Shown: positions 49,619-58,551, counted from the stretch's first letter. The stretch is 64,000 nt of DNA from Nitrospinaceae bacterium (GCA_029261535.1 JAJDBF010000033.1:1-64000), one strand, 5' to 3'. The notes: a model not told the origin generated them from the sequence alone. A program made the numbers and translations.

Positions 49619-50389
49619 ATGACGGATTCAATTTTTGATTCTGCGGTGTTCAACCAGAATTTATTTTTCCCAAGGCCGGATTTCCGACCCGCATCCGGGT
49701 CCGCCGAAGATATTTTTGTGCCAGTGGAAGATGCGGTGACGGTTCACGTTCGCAAGCACCCCACAGCCGAAGCTTCTTTCAGTCTTCTTTACTTCCACGG
49801 CAATGGTGAAGTGGTGTCGGACTATGACGATCTTGCTCCAGCATTTTGGGATATGGGTTGCGATTTTTTAGTTTGCGAATATCGAGGCTATGGAAAGAGC
49901 GGGGGGTTCCCGACGTTGCGTTCCGCTATGGAGGATTCACGGAAAATATACGAACATTTGCTTAAGGAGAATTGCCTGAAGCAAAAGGTAGCAGTGATGG
50001 GGCGGTCTTTAGGAAGTGCCTCGGTTATCGAATTGTGTTCGCGTTATCCTGAAATCAATTCCTGTGTTGTTGAAAGTGGATACGCCGATCCCATTCCGTT
50101 GGTGCAAAGGCGCGGCTTGACCATCGACTCGACCACGCCGGAAGAAGACAGTCTGTTCAATAATTCCCAAAAAATTAAAAAGGTAGAGTGTCCGCTTTTA
50201 ATCATGCACGGAGCGGAGGATTTTTTGATTCAACCACAGGAGGCCGAATTGAATTTCAAGAATGCGGGATCGGCAATCAAGCAGTTGGAAATTTTGCGAG
50301 GAGTAGGGCATAACGACATCATGTTTGCTCAGGGGAACCATTACTTTCGCACACTTAAAGAATTTCTAGGTAGTGTTTACGATAACTGA
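49619..50389 (+). CDS. Alpha/beta hydrolase
   Basis: The fold is shown by the oxyanion motif YFHGNGE, the nucleophile elbow GRSLGSAS (Ser in the middle), an acid in LLIMHGAEDFLI and a His in GVGHNDI. No signal peptide is present, so it is cytoplasmic. It resembles the FSH/BAAT-like esterases of unknown substrate common in this fold. A promoter with an extended -10 lies 54 bases upstream. The downstream LRR gene begins 24 bases later and may share the transcript. Confidence 0.85.
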   Translation: MTDSIFDSAVFNQNLFFPRPDFRPASGSAEDIFVPVEDAVTVHVRKHPTAEASFSLLYFHGNGEVVSDYDDLAPAFWDMGCDFLVCEYRGYGKSGGFPTLRSAMEDSRKIYEHLLKENCLKQKVAVMGRSLGSASVIELCSRYPEINSCVVESGYADPIPLVQRRGLTIDSTTPEEDSLFNNSQKIKKVECPLLIMHGAEDFLIQPQEAELNFKNAGSAIKQLEILRGVGHNDIMFAQGNHYFRTLKEFLGSVYDN

Positions 50390-50413
50390 GTACCAGACTA
50401 AGGAATTGGCACC

Positions 50414-51613
50414 ATGGCGGCTACAAAGTTTTACAATATTGAGGGGATCATCAGGAACGGTTTCAAGCTCAGCCGGGATTATGAAATTCTTGATTTCACC
50501 TTCACCAAACTGGGAGACCCAGGGGTTGCGGCCCTTGCCGGGTCCAAGTCGGTGCGTCAACTCCGCCGATTGATTTTAACGGGTCAGAAGTTGACGGAAG
50601 TATCCGCCGAATTTCTGGCCAACTCACCCACTCTGGGCAATTTGCATTACCTGAAGCTCTATCGCAACAAACTTGGGGATAAGGGTGTGGGTCATATTTC
50701 CAACTCGACCATTCTGACGCAGCTTAAATCCCTGCGACTGGGAATGAATGGAATCGGCCCCGAAGGTGCACGCCATATCGCACAGTCCGAGAACCTGACT
50801 GAATTGACCAGCCTGATATTGTCTGACAATAAAATTGGCGATGAAGGGTTGCGTTATCTTGGTGAGGCGCACCGGCTATCGAACCTTGAGAGTCTTGAAA
50901 TTAAAAAAGCCGGAATCACTGATGCCGGAATCATTGATTTCGCAAAATCCAGGCACTTTCCCAAATTGCAAAGTTTGATCTTGTCGGACAATCAATTAAC
51001 AGAAAAGGGTAAGCAAGCTATCCAGGAGTTTCTTATCCTCAATCGGGTGCTCAACCGGGTTACCGATGAAGGCAGGGAGCTTGACCTCAGCAAACTCGAC
51101 CTGAATGATTTTGAAATTATTACCATCGCTAACCGGGAAGAATTAAAAGATATTCAAAAATTGTATCTGGAGCTTAACGACGTCACCGCCAAAGGAATCG
51201 AGGCACTGGCAAAGTCTGACCAGTTAAAGAATGTGACCTTACTTTCTCTTGACCGCAATTCTATTGGAGATGAAGGCATCGCTTATATAGTTAATTCTGA
51301 AAATTTCAAGAACCTGGAAATCCTGATGGTCGAGAATAATGGGCTCAGCAACGAATCCCTCAAATTGATTGCCGAGTCTGAAAATATGTCAAATCTGACA
51401 CGACTGTATCTTGAGGGTAATGATTATGACGATGAGGGGCTGGAGCTGTTAGCCGAGTCGGAGCATCTGGAAAAGCTGGAATACCCGGTGCTTGAACGCG
51501 AGGAAGAGGAAGAGGATATCGAGGAAGAGGAAGAAGAGGAATTTGAAGATATTGAAGAAGAGGATGAAGAGGATGAAGAGGAAGTCATCGACGACAAGGA
51601 TGATTTTGCCTGA
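50414..51613 (+). CDS. Leucine-rich-repeat protein with polyacidic tail
   Basis: About twelve RNI-type leucine-rich repeats run from residue 25 to 355 (LHYLKLYRNKLGDKGVGHIS, LTSLILSDNKIGDEGLRYL, VTLLSLDRNSIGDEGIAYI). The last 40 residues are almost entirely Glu and Asp (EEEEEDIEEEEEEEF and similar). No signal peptide is seen. ATG 50414 is supported by AAGGA nine bases upstream. It is related to the shorter protein at 21241. The tail may bind cations or basic proteins; it resembles the acidic tail of the octaheme cytochrome in composition only. Confidence 0.85.
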   Translation: MAATKFYNIEGIIRNGFKLSRDYEILDFTFTKLGDPGVAALAGSKSVRQLRRLILTGQKLTEVSAEFLANSPTLGNLHYLKLYRNKLGDKGVGHISNSTILTQLKSLRLGMNGIGPEGARHIAQSENLTELTSLILSDNKIGDEGLRYLGEAHRLSNLESLEIKKAGITDAGIIDFAKSRHFPKLQSLILSDNQLTEKGKQAIQEFLILNRVLNRVTDEGRELDLSKLDLNDFEIITIANREELKDIQKLYLELNDVTAKGIEALAKSDQLKNVTLLSLDRNSIGDEGIAYIVNSENFKNLEILMVENNGLSNESLKLIAESENMSNLTRLYLEGNDYDDEGLELLAESEHLEKLEYPVLEREEEEEDIEEEEEEEFEDIEEEDEEDEEEVIDDKDDFA

Positions 51614-51625
51614 GGTGTGGGACTC

Positions 51626-52207
51626 TTACCAGGAGGTGGTCCACAATTCTTTTGAACTTTTCATCTTGAAAATTTCCTGAACCCGACCGGAAAACTCTTC
51701 TGCACCGAATGATTTATTATAGTCGTTGGATTCATGGCGGAACGGATTCCACGACATCACCATCCGCTCAATAAATAATTCATCCAAAGGGACATGGCTG
51801 ATTTTTTTTATCACGTTGGTATCCGAATCAACAAGAATGGCCACCATGGTCGCTTCCTCCCTGGAAAACAGGGCTTCGCAGAATCCCGGTGCTTCTTTTT
51901 CCAGAGCGGAGGGATTGCAAGGTGCTTCCAGAATCCATTCTTCACCTCCCACAGCAAAAATTGGAATTGAAGGGAACTCCGACTCGTCTACCAGTTTGGC
52001 GCGCCATTTTCCACCCCATGATTCGATCTGCGCCTGGGATGGGCTGGGGACAGCACCGAGCAGTAACATGTCGCCTGCCGGGGAAAAGGAAAGTCCTCCG
52101 CCGGAGCCTTCGACTTTTATGGGGCAGGGCTGGCCTTCTTCAAAACGGGCTGTGGTCGAATCCATGTAGTATTTCCAAGTGAGGTTTAATGATCCCGGTA
52201 TTTTCAT
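51626..52207 (-). CDS. Hypothetical protein (193 residues)
   Basis: I do not recognise a family. The protein begins MKIPGSLNLTWKYYMDST and has no signal peptide, membrane helix or cofactor motif. The composition is globular, mixed alpha/beta, with FAVGGEEWILEAP in the middle and a basic end KSSKELWTTSW. The ATG at 52207 with AGG upstream is preferred to TTG 52234. It converges on the LRR gene with a 12-base gap and no terminator. Confidence 0.6.
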   Translation of the reverse strand: MKIPGSLNLTWKYYMDSTTARFEEGQPCPIKVEGSGGGLSFSPAGDMLLLGAVPSPSQAQIESWGGKWRAKLVDESEFPSIPIFAVGGEEWILEAPCNPSALEKEAPGFCEALFSREEATMVAILVDSDTNVIKKISHVPLDELFIERMVMSWNPFRHESNDYNKSFGAEEFSGRVQEIFKMKSSKELWTTSW

Positions 52208-52324
52208 CAAGCCTGCGAGGAATGTCAACTTCAATAAGCATGGCTAAAAAGCAAATGTTGAGAGGATGTGTTCTTTAATGTATCCTGCGCACTTTCAAAA
52301 CTCAAACATCCGGAACCTGTTTAT

Positions 52325-53716
52325 ATGAATGTGACCCTCGTTGCCCACGCCTGTATTTTATTTGAATCCAAAACCACCAAAGTCATTACCGATCCGATCC
52401 TGTTTGGTTACCTGTGGGAGGAGATCAATGTCCATTGCCCGTCAATCGACCTGAATATCGAAGGGATCCCCAAGGTTGATGTGCTCAACATTTCGCATCG
52501 GCATCAGGATCATTTCGATATCCGGTCGCTGGCTTATCTTGCCACCTACAAGGCTTTTTGCACACCGGACACGCTGGTGCTGGCACCTCAGGATGAAATT
52601 CTTCTCGAAATCCTGGAGGAGGTCGGGCTGAAAAATATCAGGCCGGTTCAGGATTTTGAACCGATCACGGTGGGAGACTTAACCCTAACGCCGACTCCAT
52701 CTTTGAACAAGCAGGATTATTTTCCTGAACACGGCTTGCTGGTTCACGATGGTGAGGTGACCGTCTGGAATCAGGTCGATACCATCGTCACTCCGGATAT
52801 TGTGGACTACATTAAGAAGTTGTATCCACGGATTGATTTTGCGCACAATCGGTTTTTGCCGTTACTGGAAGGAAACTTTTCATTTCACCAGTCACTCAGT
52901 CTGCCCTTTGAGGAGTACAGTTCATTTTTGAGAGTGGTGAAGGCGGTGCAACCGCTGTGGAGCGTCCCCGGTTCCGCTGGTTTTCGTTATCGGGATGAAT
53001 ACGACTTTCTGAATCAATATTCTTTTCCGACGACGCAGGGTCAGTTCGTCAACGATATGTCAGCCTATGCACCGGAGATCAAAGCCAGTACCTTTTTCCC
53101 AGGGGATATGGCGGAAGTGACTTCCAGCGGTGTGAAAATTCATCGCCAGCACGCATCCTTTGTGAAGATGAAAGAGAACGACGAGTACCGGGTCGAGTTC
53201 AAGCCGGTAGCGGAAGTTCCTCGCATCAAAACACTCACCGAGGACCCGGCTGAGCAAGAGGAGGAATGGACGGCCATTCGGAATTTTGTCGAGGACGAGT
53301 TGATCGGAGCTCTTGAGAATTGCAAGTTATTCTCCATTTTTCGGGAGTGGCAGATTGTCTATCAACTTGAAGTCTTCGGGGCAATGGAGTCGGTTATCTG
53401 GAGTCTGGATTTTCGAGAGGAATCTCCTGAAATGATAGAAGGACGAGTGGGCCAGATAAATTTGTACGAAGGCATAGGCTGTTCGGAGCTCCAAGGATTA
53501 CTGACGGAAAAAGCGAATTGGGATTTCATTGGCATCTCGGCCCAGTACCGGTATTTTCACAATATTTACCGGCTGGCGGACGGTCAGTTTGAATGCTTCC
53601 CGGCGGAAAAGAAATTCCCTGCGCCGCTCATGCAGATTTTTCCTGCCGGGGCGGAAATGGATCGGCGAAAATTCATGCAGGATGCCGCCCGCTGGAAAAG
53701 TCATTACCAGCAGTAA
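52325..53716 (+). CDS. Metallo-beta-lactamase-fold hydrolase
   Basis: The N-terminus reads VTLVAHACILFESKTTKVITDP, the opening strand and loop of the MBL fold, and the metal motif is SHRHQDHFD. Later His and Asp ligands are less easily placed, so the enzyme is a divergent member. The C-terminal 200 residues have no recognised domain and are large for a simple MBL protein. The start is set at ATG 52325; a GTG at 52268 adds 19 residues without family support. tRNA(CAT) follows after 110 bases. The substrate is unknown; UlaG-like lactonase or N-acyl-hydrolase roles are possible. Confidence 0.75.
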   Translation: MNVTLVAHACILFESKTTKVITDPILFGYLWEEINVHCPSIDLNIEGIPKVDVLNISHRHQDHFDIRSLAYLATYKAFCTPDTLVLAPQDEILLEILEEVGLKNIRPVQDFEPITVGDLTLTPTPSLNKQDYFPEHGLLVHDGEVTVWNQVDTIVTPDIVDYIKKLYPRIDFAHNRFLPLLEGNFSFHQSLSLPFEEYSSFLRVVKAVQPLWSVPGSAGFRYRDEYDFLNQYSFPTTQGQFVNDMSAYAPEIKASTFFPGDMAEVTSSGVKIHRQHASFVKMKENDEYRVEFKPVAEVPRIKTLTEDPAEQEEEWTAIRNFVEDELIGALENCKLFSIFREWQIVYQLEVFGAMESVIWSLDFREESPEMIEGRVGQINLYEGIGCSELQGLLTEKANWDFIGISAQYRYFHNIYRLADGQFECFPAEKKFPAPLMQIFPAGAEMDRRKFMQDAARWKSHYQQ

Positions 53717-53826
53717 CTGTTTGATAGAATTCGGTATTGCACTGGAATCCGGTTTAGGTTAAATTAATGGATTCAAGGTCTGATCTAACCCATTGCCAAT
53801 TGCCTGTTTTAAAATCTACAAAGTAG

Positions 53827-53901
53827 GGCGGTGTAGCTCAGCTGGTTTAGAGCACACGGTTCATATCCGTGTTGTCCGGGGTTCAAGTCCCTGCACCGCC
53901 A
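53827..53901 (+). tRNA. tRNA with CAT anticodon (elongator Met or Ile2)
   Basis: Acceptor stem GGCGGTG (53827-53833) pairs with CACCGCC (53894-53900), with discriminator A at 53901. The anticodon CAT is at 53862-53864 in loop TTCATAT. The first pair is G-C, so it is not initiator Met. Elongator Met is likelier, but a TilS-modified Ile2 tRNA cannot be excluded by eye. No CCA is encoded. Confidence 0.93.
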
Positions 53902-53921
53902 CTCCTTTCCTCTTCTTGCAA

Positions 53922-53951
53922 TTGACAATCAGGCAATCCCGCTTTCATAAT
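53922..53951 (+). promoter_or_regulatory. Promoter of the BFD-like gene
   Basis: TTGACA (53922-53927), 18 bases, then CATAAT (53946-53951). The start codon at 53964 leaves a leader of only about six bases. Confidence 0.6.
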
Positions 53952-53963
53952 AATTAAATAAAA

Positions 53964-54257
53964 ATGGCAGAAACGAAACCGCCTGAGAAAAATAACGAAG
54001 ACCCGGTAGACGGAGATTATATCTGCCAGTGTTTTCAGGTGACAGACACGACCATCAAGCAACACATCCGTGCAAAAAACTTGGACAACATCGAGGGAAT
54101 AACCGAAGCCTGTGGCGCAGGCGGCGGCTGTCAGTCCTGCCATATGCTGTTGGAATTATTTCTGGATGAGCATCATAAGCGAGGCGTTTTCGCCGCTGTG
54201 AAACCAAAGGTAGAAAAGAAAAAGGGTTTTTTCAGTAAACTCTTTTCCCGCGCCTGA
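53964..54257 (+). CDS. Bacterioferritin-associated-ferredoxin-like [2Fe-2S] protein
   Basis: The 97 residues carry the BFD/NifU-type [2Fe-2S] pattern: C21 and C23 in ICQCF, and C56 and C59 in GCQSC, with an extra C50. The connecting VTDTTIKQHI and DNIEGITEACGAGGGC are typical. BFD proteins either accept electrons for iron release or are small domains in larger enzymes; here it is free-standing with a basic C-terminal tail (KVEKKKGFFSKLF). No bacterioferritin gene is nearby. The next gene begins 14 bases later with a strong ribosome-binding site. Confidence 0.85.
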   Translation: MAETKPPEKNNEDPVDGDYICQCFQVTDTTIKQHIRAKNLDNIEGITEACGAGGGCQSCHMLLELFLDEHHKRGVFAAVKPKVEKKKGFFSKLFSRA

Positions 54258-54270
54258 TCGAGGAGGAGCC

Positions 54271-54846
54271 ATGCCCTATGCCCGTAAAAACTGGACCTTC
54301 CAGGAAATTCATCGCGCATTGCAAAATCCGGTAAGCTCCGAATCCGGTCCCGATGCTCATTCCAAAAAACACGCCACCGAAGGCGAGCTGGCCTCCAACC
54401 CCATGTTTCAGCAAGCACGGGTCAATGCGCTAATTCATGATGACAAGCACAAGGAATCAAATATCGCCTACGCTGGCGCGAGTAAGGGTCAGCAGAAAAA
54501 ACACCCCATGCCTGCGCCGGAGGTTTCCATGCATTCAACACTCGACTCTGCTCTGGTCGCATCCGGCCTCGAGACGGCACTCAACACGTTTTCCATGCAG
54601 TCTCATCTGAGTCAACTCGACTCCGGCGAGGACATGAAGGTGTTTGTCAATTTTTCGGTGTCGCTGGGCAAAGGCATGGTGTATCGGACGGGTTATAGTC
54701 CCGGCCAGCAGGATATCATCTGCCTGTTTGTGTATTTAAAACCCAATCTGCATAACAAGGACATTCCGATCTTTCAGACCGTGGTGCCGCAAACGGCGCA
54801 TAAAACACAGGCCAGCCCCAAAGCCACTCCGGTGATTTCTGTTTAG
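54271..54846 (+). CDS. Hypothetical protein (191 residues)
   Basis: I do not recognise a family. The ATG follows GGAGGAG. The N-terminal 90 residues are polar and histidine-containing (DAHSKKHATEGEL, HDDKHKESN). A later part has mixed hydrophobic strands (MKVFVNFSVSLGKGMVYRTG, DIICLFVYLKPN). No signal peptide or cysteine motif is seen. It probably shares a transcript with the BFD-like gene. Confidence 0.6.
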   Translation: MPYARKNWTFQEIHRALQNPVSSESGPDAHSKKHATEGELASNPMFQQARVNALIHDDKHKESNIAYAGASKGQQKKHPMPAPEVSMHSTLDSALVASGLETALNTFSMQSHLSQLDSGEDMKVFVNFSVSLGKGMVYRTGYSPGQQDIICLFVYLKPNLHNKDIPIFQTVVPQTAHKTQASPKATPVISV

Positions 54847-54875
54847 ATTTTTTTCCTCGCATCCCCTGTTATAAT

Positions 54876-55049
54876 AGATCTTTTTGCACAACTCAAAAAT
54901 TGAAATCCAAGGCGAGATTCTTCGCTTCGCTCAGAATGACATTCGTTGATTTTATATGTCACATTCAAGAGCGCGAGTAGCGGTTCTTGAACTCTGTCGA
55001 AGTGCGACCTCCCTGTTTTGGAATTATAAAAGCACTTATGCAAAGTTCT
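54876..55049. repeat. MITE-like element, copy 2 (decayed left end)
   Basis: The right end TTATGCAAAGTTCT (55036-55049) is identical to that of 8982-8995. Inside are AAGGCGAGATTCTTCGC, CAGAATGACA and TTCGTTGATTTTATATGTCAC. The left end AGATCTTTTTGCACAA is only loosely like the copy-1 left end. It occupies most of the 243-base gap before larC; no gene is seen in the rest. Confidence 0.6.
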
Positions 55050-55089
55050 CGTTACAATACCCCCCAACTTTAATTGATCCTTTCCCTTT

Positions 55090-56259
55090 ATGAAACTGGC
55101 TTACTTTGATTGTCATTCGGGCATTAGTGGCGACATGATTCTTGGTGCACTGGTGGATTTGGGTGTGCCTCTTACCACTATTCAGAAAGAGTTGAAGAAG
55201 CTCAAACTGAAGGGCTACGAAATTTCCTCGAAAAAAGTCAAGCGGGGAGGCTTCGGTGCAACGCAGGTGATCGTTGATCAAAAGGAAAATCACAAGCACC
55301 TGCATCGTACGTTTGTCGATATAAAAAAGATGATCGAGGATTCTGCTCTGGCACCTGTAGTTAAAAAGAATGCCATCGGTATTTTCGGAATTCTTGGGAA
55401 GGCCGAGGCCAAAGTCCATCGGACCCGTCTTGATAAAATTCATTTTCACGAAGTGGGAGCGGTCGATTCGATCGTCGATATTGTCGGCAGTGTGATTGCG
55501 ATGGAGTCCTTGCAATTCGACCGCGTGGCGACTTCCCCTCTGAACACGGGGGAAGGGACGGTGCACTGCGAGCATGGAATCTTGCCCGTACCGGCACCGG
55601 CGACTCTTGAAATTTTGCGAGGGGTTCCCTGCTTCAGTAGTGGGGTGAAGACGGAACTGGTCACGCCGACCGGTTCGGCAATATTGAAATTTTATGCAAC
55701 ATCGTTTGGTCCGATACCCGCCATGACTCTCGGAGCAAACGGTTACGGTGCCGGTTCAAAAGTCCTCGAAGAGATTCCAAACTTTCTTCGCATCCTGACT
55801 GGAGAAAATAACGAAGATGAAACGGAGACCTTGTGCGTTGTCGAAACCAACATCGACGATATGAATCCTGAACTCTATGAACAGGTGATGCAGTTATTGC
55901 TGAGGCAGGGTGCGCGTGATGTTTATTTCACGCCGGTCATTATGAAGAAGGGGCGACCCGGAATTAAATTGACCGTCCTGTGTGATCCTGAAAAAAGAAA
56001 AGTGCTGGTGAAGATTGTCCTGACGGAGACCACCAGTTTTGGGCTTCGATGGTGGGAGGTTGCAAGGGAAACTCTTGACCGCCATTGGATCACTGTGAAA
56101 ATCAAGAACTGCTCAATTAAAATAAAGATGGGATCTTTGGAAGGGCAGGTGGTGCAAGTTTCGCCGGAGTATGAAGACTGCAAAAAAGCGGCGGTGAAAC
56201 TTAAGATTCCGCTGAAGGAGGTTTACCGAAGGGCGCAGGAACTGGCAAGAGGACAGTAG
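55090..56259 (+). CDS. larC: Nickel pincer cofactor biosynthesis protein LarC (single reading frame)
   Basis: LarC inserts nickel into the pincer nucleotide made by LarB and LarE. It opens with KLAYFDCHSGISGDMILGALVDLG and holds DKIHFHEVGAVDSIVDIVG, the Asp/His-rich site. ETNIDDMNPELYEQVM marks the C-terminal half. The 389 residues are complete in one frame; in some lactobacilli larC is split by a programmed frameshift. No clear ribosome-binding site precedes the ATG. LarE is not in the window, and larB is 11 kb away. Confidence 0.94.
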   Translation: MKLAYFDCHSGISGDMILGALVDLGVPLTTIQKELKKLKLKGYEISSKKVKRGGFGATQVIVDQKENHKHLHRTFVDIKKMIEDSALAPVVKKNAIGIFGILGKAEAKVHRTRLDKIHFHEVGAVDSIVDIVGSVIAMESLQFDRVATSPLNTGEGTVHCEHGILPVPAPATLEILRGVPCFSSGVKTELVTPTGSAILKFYATSFGPIPAMTLGANGYGAGSKVLEEIPNFLRILTGENNEDETETLCVVETNIDDMNPELYEQVMQLLLRQGARDVYFTPVIMKKGRPGIKLTVLCDPEKRKVLVKIVLTETTSFGLRWWEVARETLDRHWITVKIKNCSIKIKMGSLEGQVVQVSPEYEDCKKAAVKLKIPLKEVYRRAQELARGQ

Positions 56260-56272
56260 AGCTAGTTGCTTT

Positions 56273-56548
56273 TTACATTCCGTGTTTGGTGAGCTGTTCT
56301 TCGTAATGCTTGTGGTAGAGAACGTCCCATTCAGGAGATCCCTCGCGCGGACTGTTGGCGTAGGAACTGACGGTCTTCCTCGCTTCCTGATCGCACAGCT
56401 CATCCATTTTTAATTCTTCCAGCATGACGCGGGCGATTTCCAACCGAACGCGATTGAGTTCAATTTTGTAATCGAATTCTTCGCGACTGGCGAGTTCTTT
56501 GACCACCAGACTACTGATATGATTTACTTTTTCCCGGCTGATTTTCAT
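56273..56548 (-). CDS. DUF507-family protein, second of a tandem pair
   Basis: The 91 residues start MKISREKVNHISSLVVKELAS, the DUF507 opening, and are helical throughout with many charged residues. The upstream paralogue at 56552 starts MRLTNEMIEQMSRKATKAL. The two genes are separated by three bases. DUF507 proteins are small and of unknown function, usually found in deltaproteobacteria and related phyla. The pair lies between larC and tRNA-Gly on the opposite strand to larC. Confidence 0.8.
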   Translation of the reverse strand: MKISREKVNHISSLVVKELASREEFDYKIELNRVRLEIARVMLEELKMDELCDQEARKTVSSYANSPREGSPEWDVLYHKHYEEQLTKHGM

Positions 56549-56551
56549 GGC

Positions 56552-56833
56552 TTATAAAATAAGACCCCTTTCGCGCACCAGTTTTTTCTTCACCATCTGG
56601 AAAACCCGGCTGAAATCCATCATGTCGCGCTCATAATCTTTGGTGCGGGATTCCAGTAATGTTTTCACCTCATCATTTAACTGGTCTTCGACCATTAAAT
56701 CCTGGGTGATGACATGGTTGATGATGCTTTCAAGTTTCTCCGGTGTATCTTCCCAGATTATCTGACCACTGTCGAGCAGAGCCTTGGTGGCTTTACGAGA
56801 CATCTGCTCAATCATTTCATTTGTTAGACGCAT
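56552..56833 (-). CDS. DUF507-family protein, first of a tandem pair
   Basis: The 93 residues have the same length and helical pattern as the next gene: TNEMIEQMSRKATKALLDSG at the start, then KLESIINHVITQDLMVEDQLNDEV and RDMMDFSRVFQMVKKKLV. The tandem arrangement is conserved in style with other DUF507 loci, and they probably form a heterodimer. That is inference. The start is ATG 56833, with no obvious ribosome-binding site. Confidence 0.8.
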   Translation of the reverse strand: MRLTNEMIEQMSRKATKALLDSGQIIWEDTPEKLESIINHVITQDLMVEDQLNDEVKTLLESRTKDYERDMMDFSRVFQMVKKKLVRERGLIL

Positions 56834-56854
56834 GGTTTCAATTCTTTTAAGTTT

Positions 56855-56930
56855 TGGAGCGGAGGACGGGATTCGAACCCGCGACCTTCAGCTTGGGAAG
56901 CTGACACTCTACCAGCTGAGTTACCCCCGC
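56855..56930 (-). tRNA. tRNA-Gly(CCC)
   Basis: On the minus strand the acceptor GCGGGGG (56924-56930) pairs with CCTCCGC (56859-56865), with discriminator T (56858) and an encoded CCA (56855-56857). The anticodon CCC is at 56895-56897 in loop TTCCCAA. The T-arm GTTCGAATC is standard. A short frame across it on the plus strand is an artefact. Confidence 0.95.
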
Positions 56931-57033
56931 CTGTTTTTTAAAGGACCTCTAGTAATTGTAAATTTCTGTTCCGGCAACTCACTCCCTTTTGTCTAAAGGA
57001 AGCTCGCGGTCAGAGGAAATTTTAGAGATGCTT

Positions 57034-57219
57034 TTAAGTGTGCTTTTTCCCAAAAATAAGAAAAATATTGTCTTCTGTCGTTTGAATATCAACCAGAATC
57101 AGGTTTTGCTCCTTGATCTCTTGAATCGCCTGGTTGACCATTGATTCGATGGCCTGAGCATTTTCCTCAATAATGTTGACTACTTTGACACCGGTTATTT
57201 CGACACCATTCAGGTCCAT
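57034..57219 (-). CDS. Small hypothetical protein (61 residues)
   Basis: The frame reads MDLNGVEITGVKVVNIIEE then an amphipathic helix and ILVDIQTTEDNIFLIFGKK, a beta-alpha-beta pattern of a small soluble domain. I do not recognise a family with confidence. No ribosome-binding site is evident. It lies alone between tRNA-Gly and tatC. The gap 57220-57505 shows no other gene or clear promoter. Confidence 0.5.
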   Translation of the reverse strand: MDLNGVEITGVKVVNIIEENAQAIESMVNQAIQEIKEQNLILVDIQTTEDNIFLIFGKKHT

Positions 57220-57505
57220 TGAGAAGGTACTGGTCTATGAGCCATTGTTAAATAAGGATTTGATGGGTTTCGCTGGACTGAAACCTAGTCTGATTCAAGT
57301 ACCACTGAGTCGCATTATCTAACATTTAATGGCTGGAATCAATAAGGAGCCGGGTATTGCAGAGAAAACCAGCGTCAAGCCCAGGAAATGGGATTGTTTT
57401 TGACCTGTCCATTGAGTAAGATAAAACACATTATAAAACTGGTAACGGATTTAAAGTCAATTCTTTTGGCGGATTGAGCCGGAGTGTCTGGCTATGGGGA
57501 TTTGA

Positions 57506-58399
57506 ATGGGATACGGAATCAAGGATTTGAATTTTACTGAAAAGATCGGGATTTCCTCGCATTTGAGGGAAGCCAAGGATCGAATGATCCAGGTGACCAT
57601 CGTGGTCCTGATCTTTTTTGGTGTCAGCTTTTATTTCATTGATATACCTCTGGCCTGGCTGGAAGACCCGCTCCCAGAAAAATTTGGCAAATTATCTTTC
57701 ATTACTCCAACGGAACCATTTTTTACCAACATGAAGGTTTCCTTCATGTGCTCGTTGTTTATTTCCATGCCTTTTATCCTGTATCACCTGTGGCAGTTTG
57801 TTGCTCCTGGGTTGAAGGTTAAGGAAAAGAAAATCACGATGATGTTCGTGACCTTCGGCACCTTGTTTTTCGTGTTCGGCGGTACCTTTTGTTATTTCCT
57901 GGTCATGCCGATTGCTCTCAAATTCCTGATGAATTACGGGACCCAGTTTTGGGAGTATCAGGTTACGATTGGTTTTTACTTTTCGTTTGCGACCAAGTTG
58001 ATTCTTTCGTTTGCCTTCGCTTTTCAGACACCGCTCATCATGGTGCTTCTGACCAAATTTGGCGTTATCAATACCGTTAAAATGAGGTTCTATCGCAAGT
58101 GGGCATTTTTGGGCTCCTTTGTCTTAGCCTCAGTTCTCACGCCGCCGGATATCGTCACCCAGGTGATGCTCGGTTTCCCTCTTTACGGGCTCTATGAATT
58201 TGGTGTTGTCGCCTCTGCATTTTTTGAAGACCCGAAACAGCGGGACTTGGCTATCAAACAGCTTCAGCTTCACCGCGACATGAGAAAAGCCAAAAAGGAT
58301 GCCAAGCAGGCCGCTAAAACCAAGGCCAAAGCAGGCAAAGCCAGGATCAAGAAAATAATAAAGAAGAATAAAGATAAAGAAAATAAAAAGGCAGGCTGA
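57506..58399 (+). CDS. tatC: Sec-independent protein translocase TatC
   Basis: TatC is the receptor of the twin-arginine translocase that exports folded proteins. The N-terminus has the signal-binding region ISSHLREAKDRMI (family SHLxELRxR), with LSFITPTEPFFTNMKVSF and the conserved Glu/Pro. Six membrane helices run from about residue 28 to 245. After the last helix, the C-terminal 55 residues are very basic (KKAKAGKAKARIKKIIKK and similar), longer than usual. No tatA lies beside it. The Rieske protein is a likely Tat client. Confidence 0.95.
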   Translation: MGYGIKDLNFTEKIGISSHLREAKDRMIQVTIVVLIFFGVSFYFIDIPLAWLEDPLPEKFGKLSFITPTEPFFTNMKVSFMCSLFISMPFILYHLWQFVAPGLKVKEKKITMMFVTFGTLFFVFGGTFCYFLVMPIALKFLMNYGTQFWEYQVTIGFYFSFATKLILSFAFAFQTPLIMVLLTKFGVINTVKMRFYRKWAFLGSFVLASVLTPPDIVTQVMLGFPLYGLYEFGVVASAFFEDPKQRDLAIKQLQLHRDMRKAKKDAKQAAKTKAKAGKARIKKIIKKNKDKENKKAG

Positions 58400-58537
58400 C
58401 CACCACCTGGCGGTCCTCCGCGGACGGCGGACGGGCTGACCATTGGGATGAGCAGAACTGTTTCCTGGGCGCATCGCAGAATGTTTCCAGTTGGCAGTGC
58501 GCCGAGCATCCACCTGGCGGTGAGGCCAGATGGCTGA
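58400..58537. repeat. Mosaic repeat block, copy 2
   Basis: This gap after tatC holds module C (GGCGGTCCTCCGCGGACGGCGGAC near 58415-58437 as a hairpin), module B (AACTGTTTCCTGGGCGCATCGCA at 58456-58478 in part) and module A (58481-58537). The modules match 9051-9221 but in the order C-B-A. Between two convergent genes the hairpins could also act in termination. Confidence 0.6.
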
Positions 58538-58551
58538 CCCTTCTTGCTTTT

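Noticed and set aside
56784-56996. Open frame with GAEDGIRTRDLQ, a common database sequence
   Set aside because: It is the translated reverse strand of tRNA-Gly(CCC), a well-known artefact.
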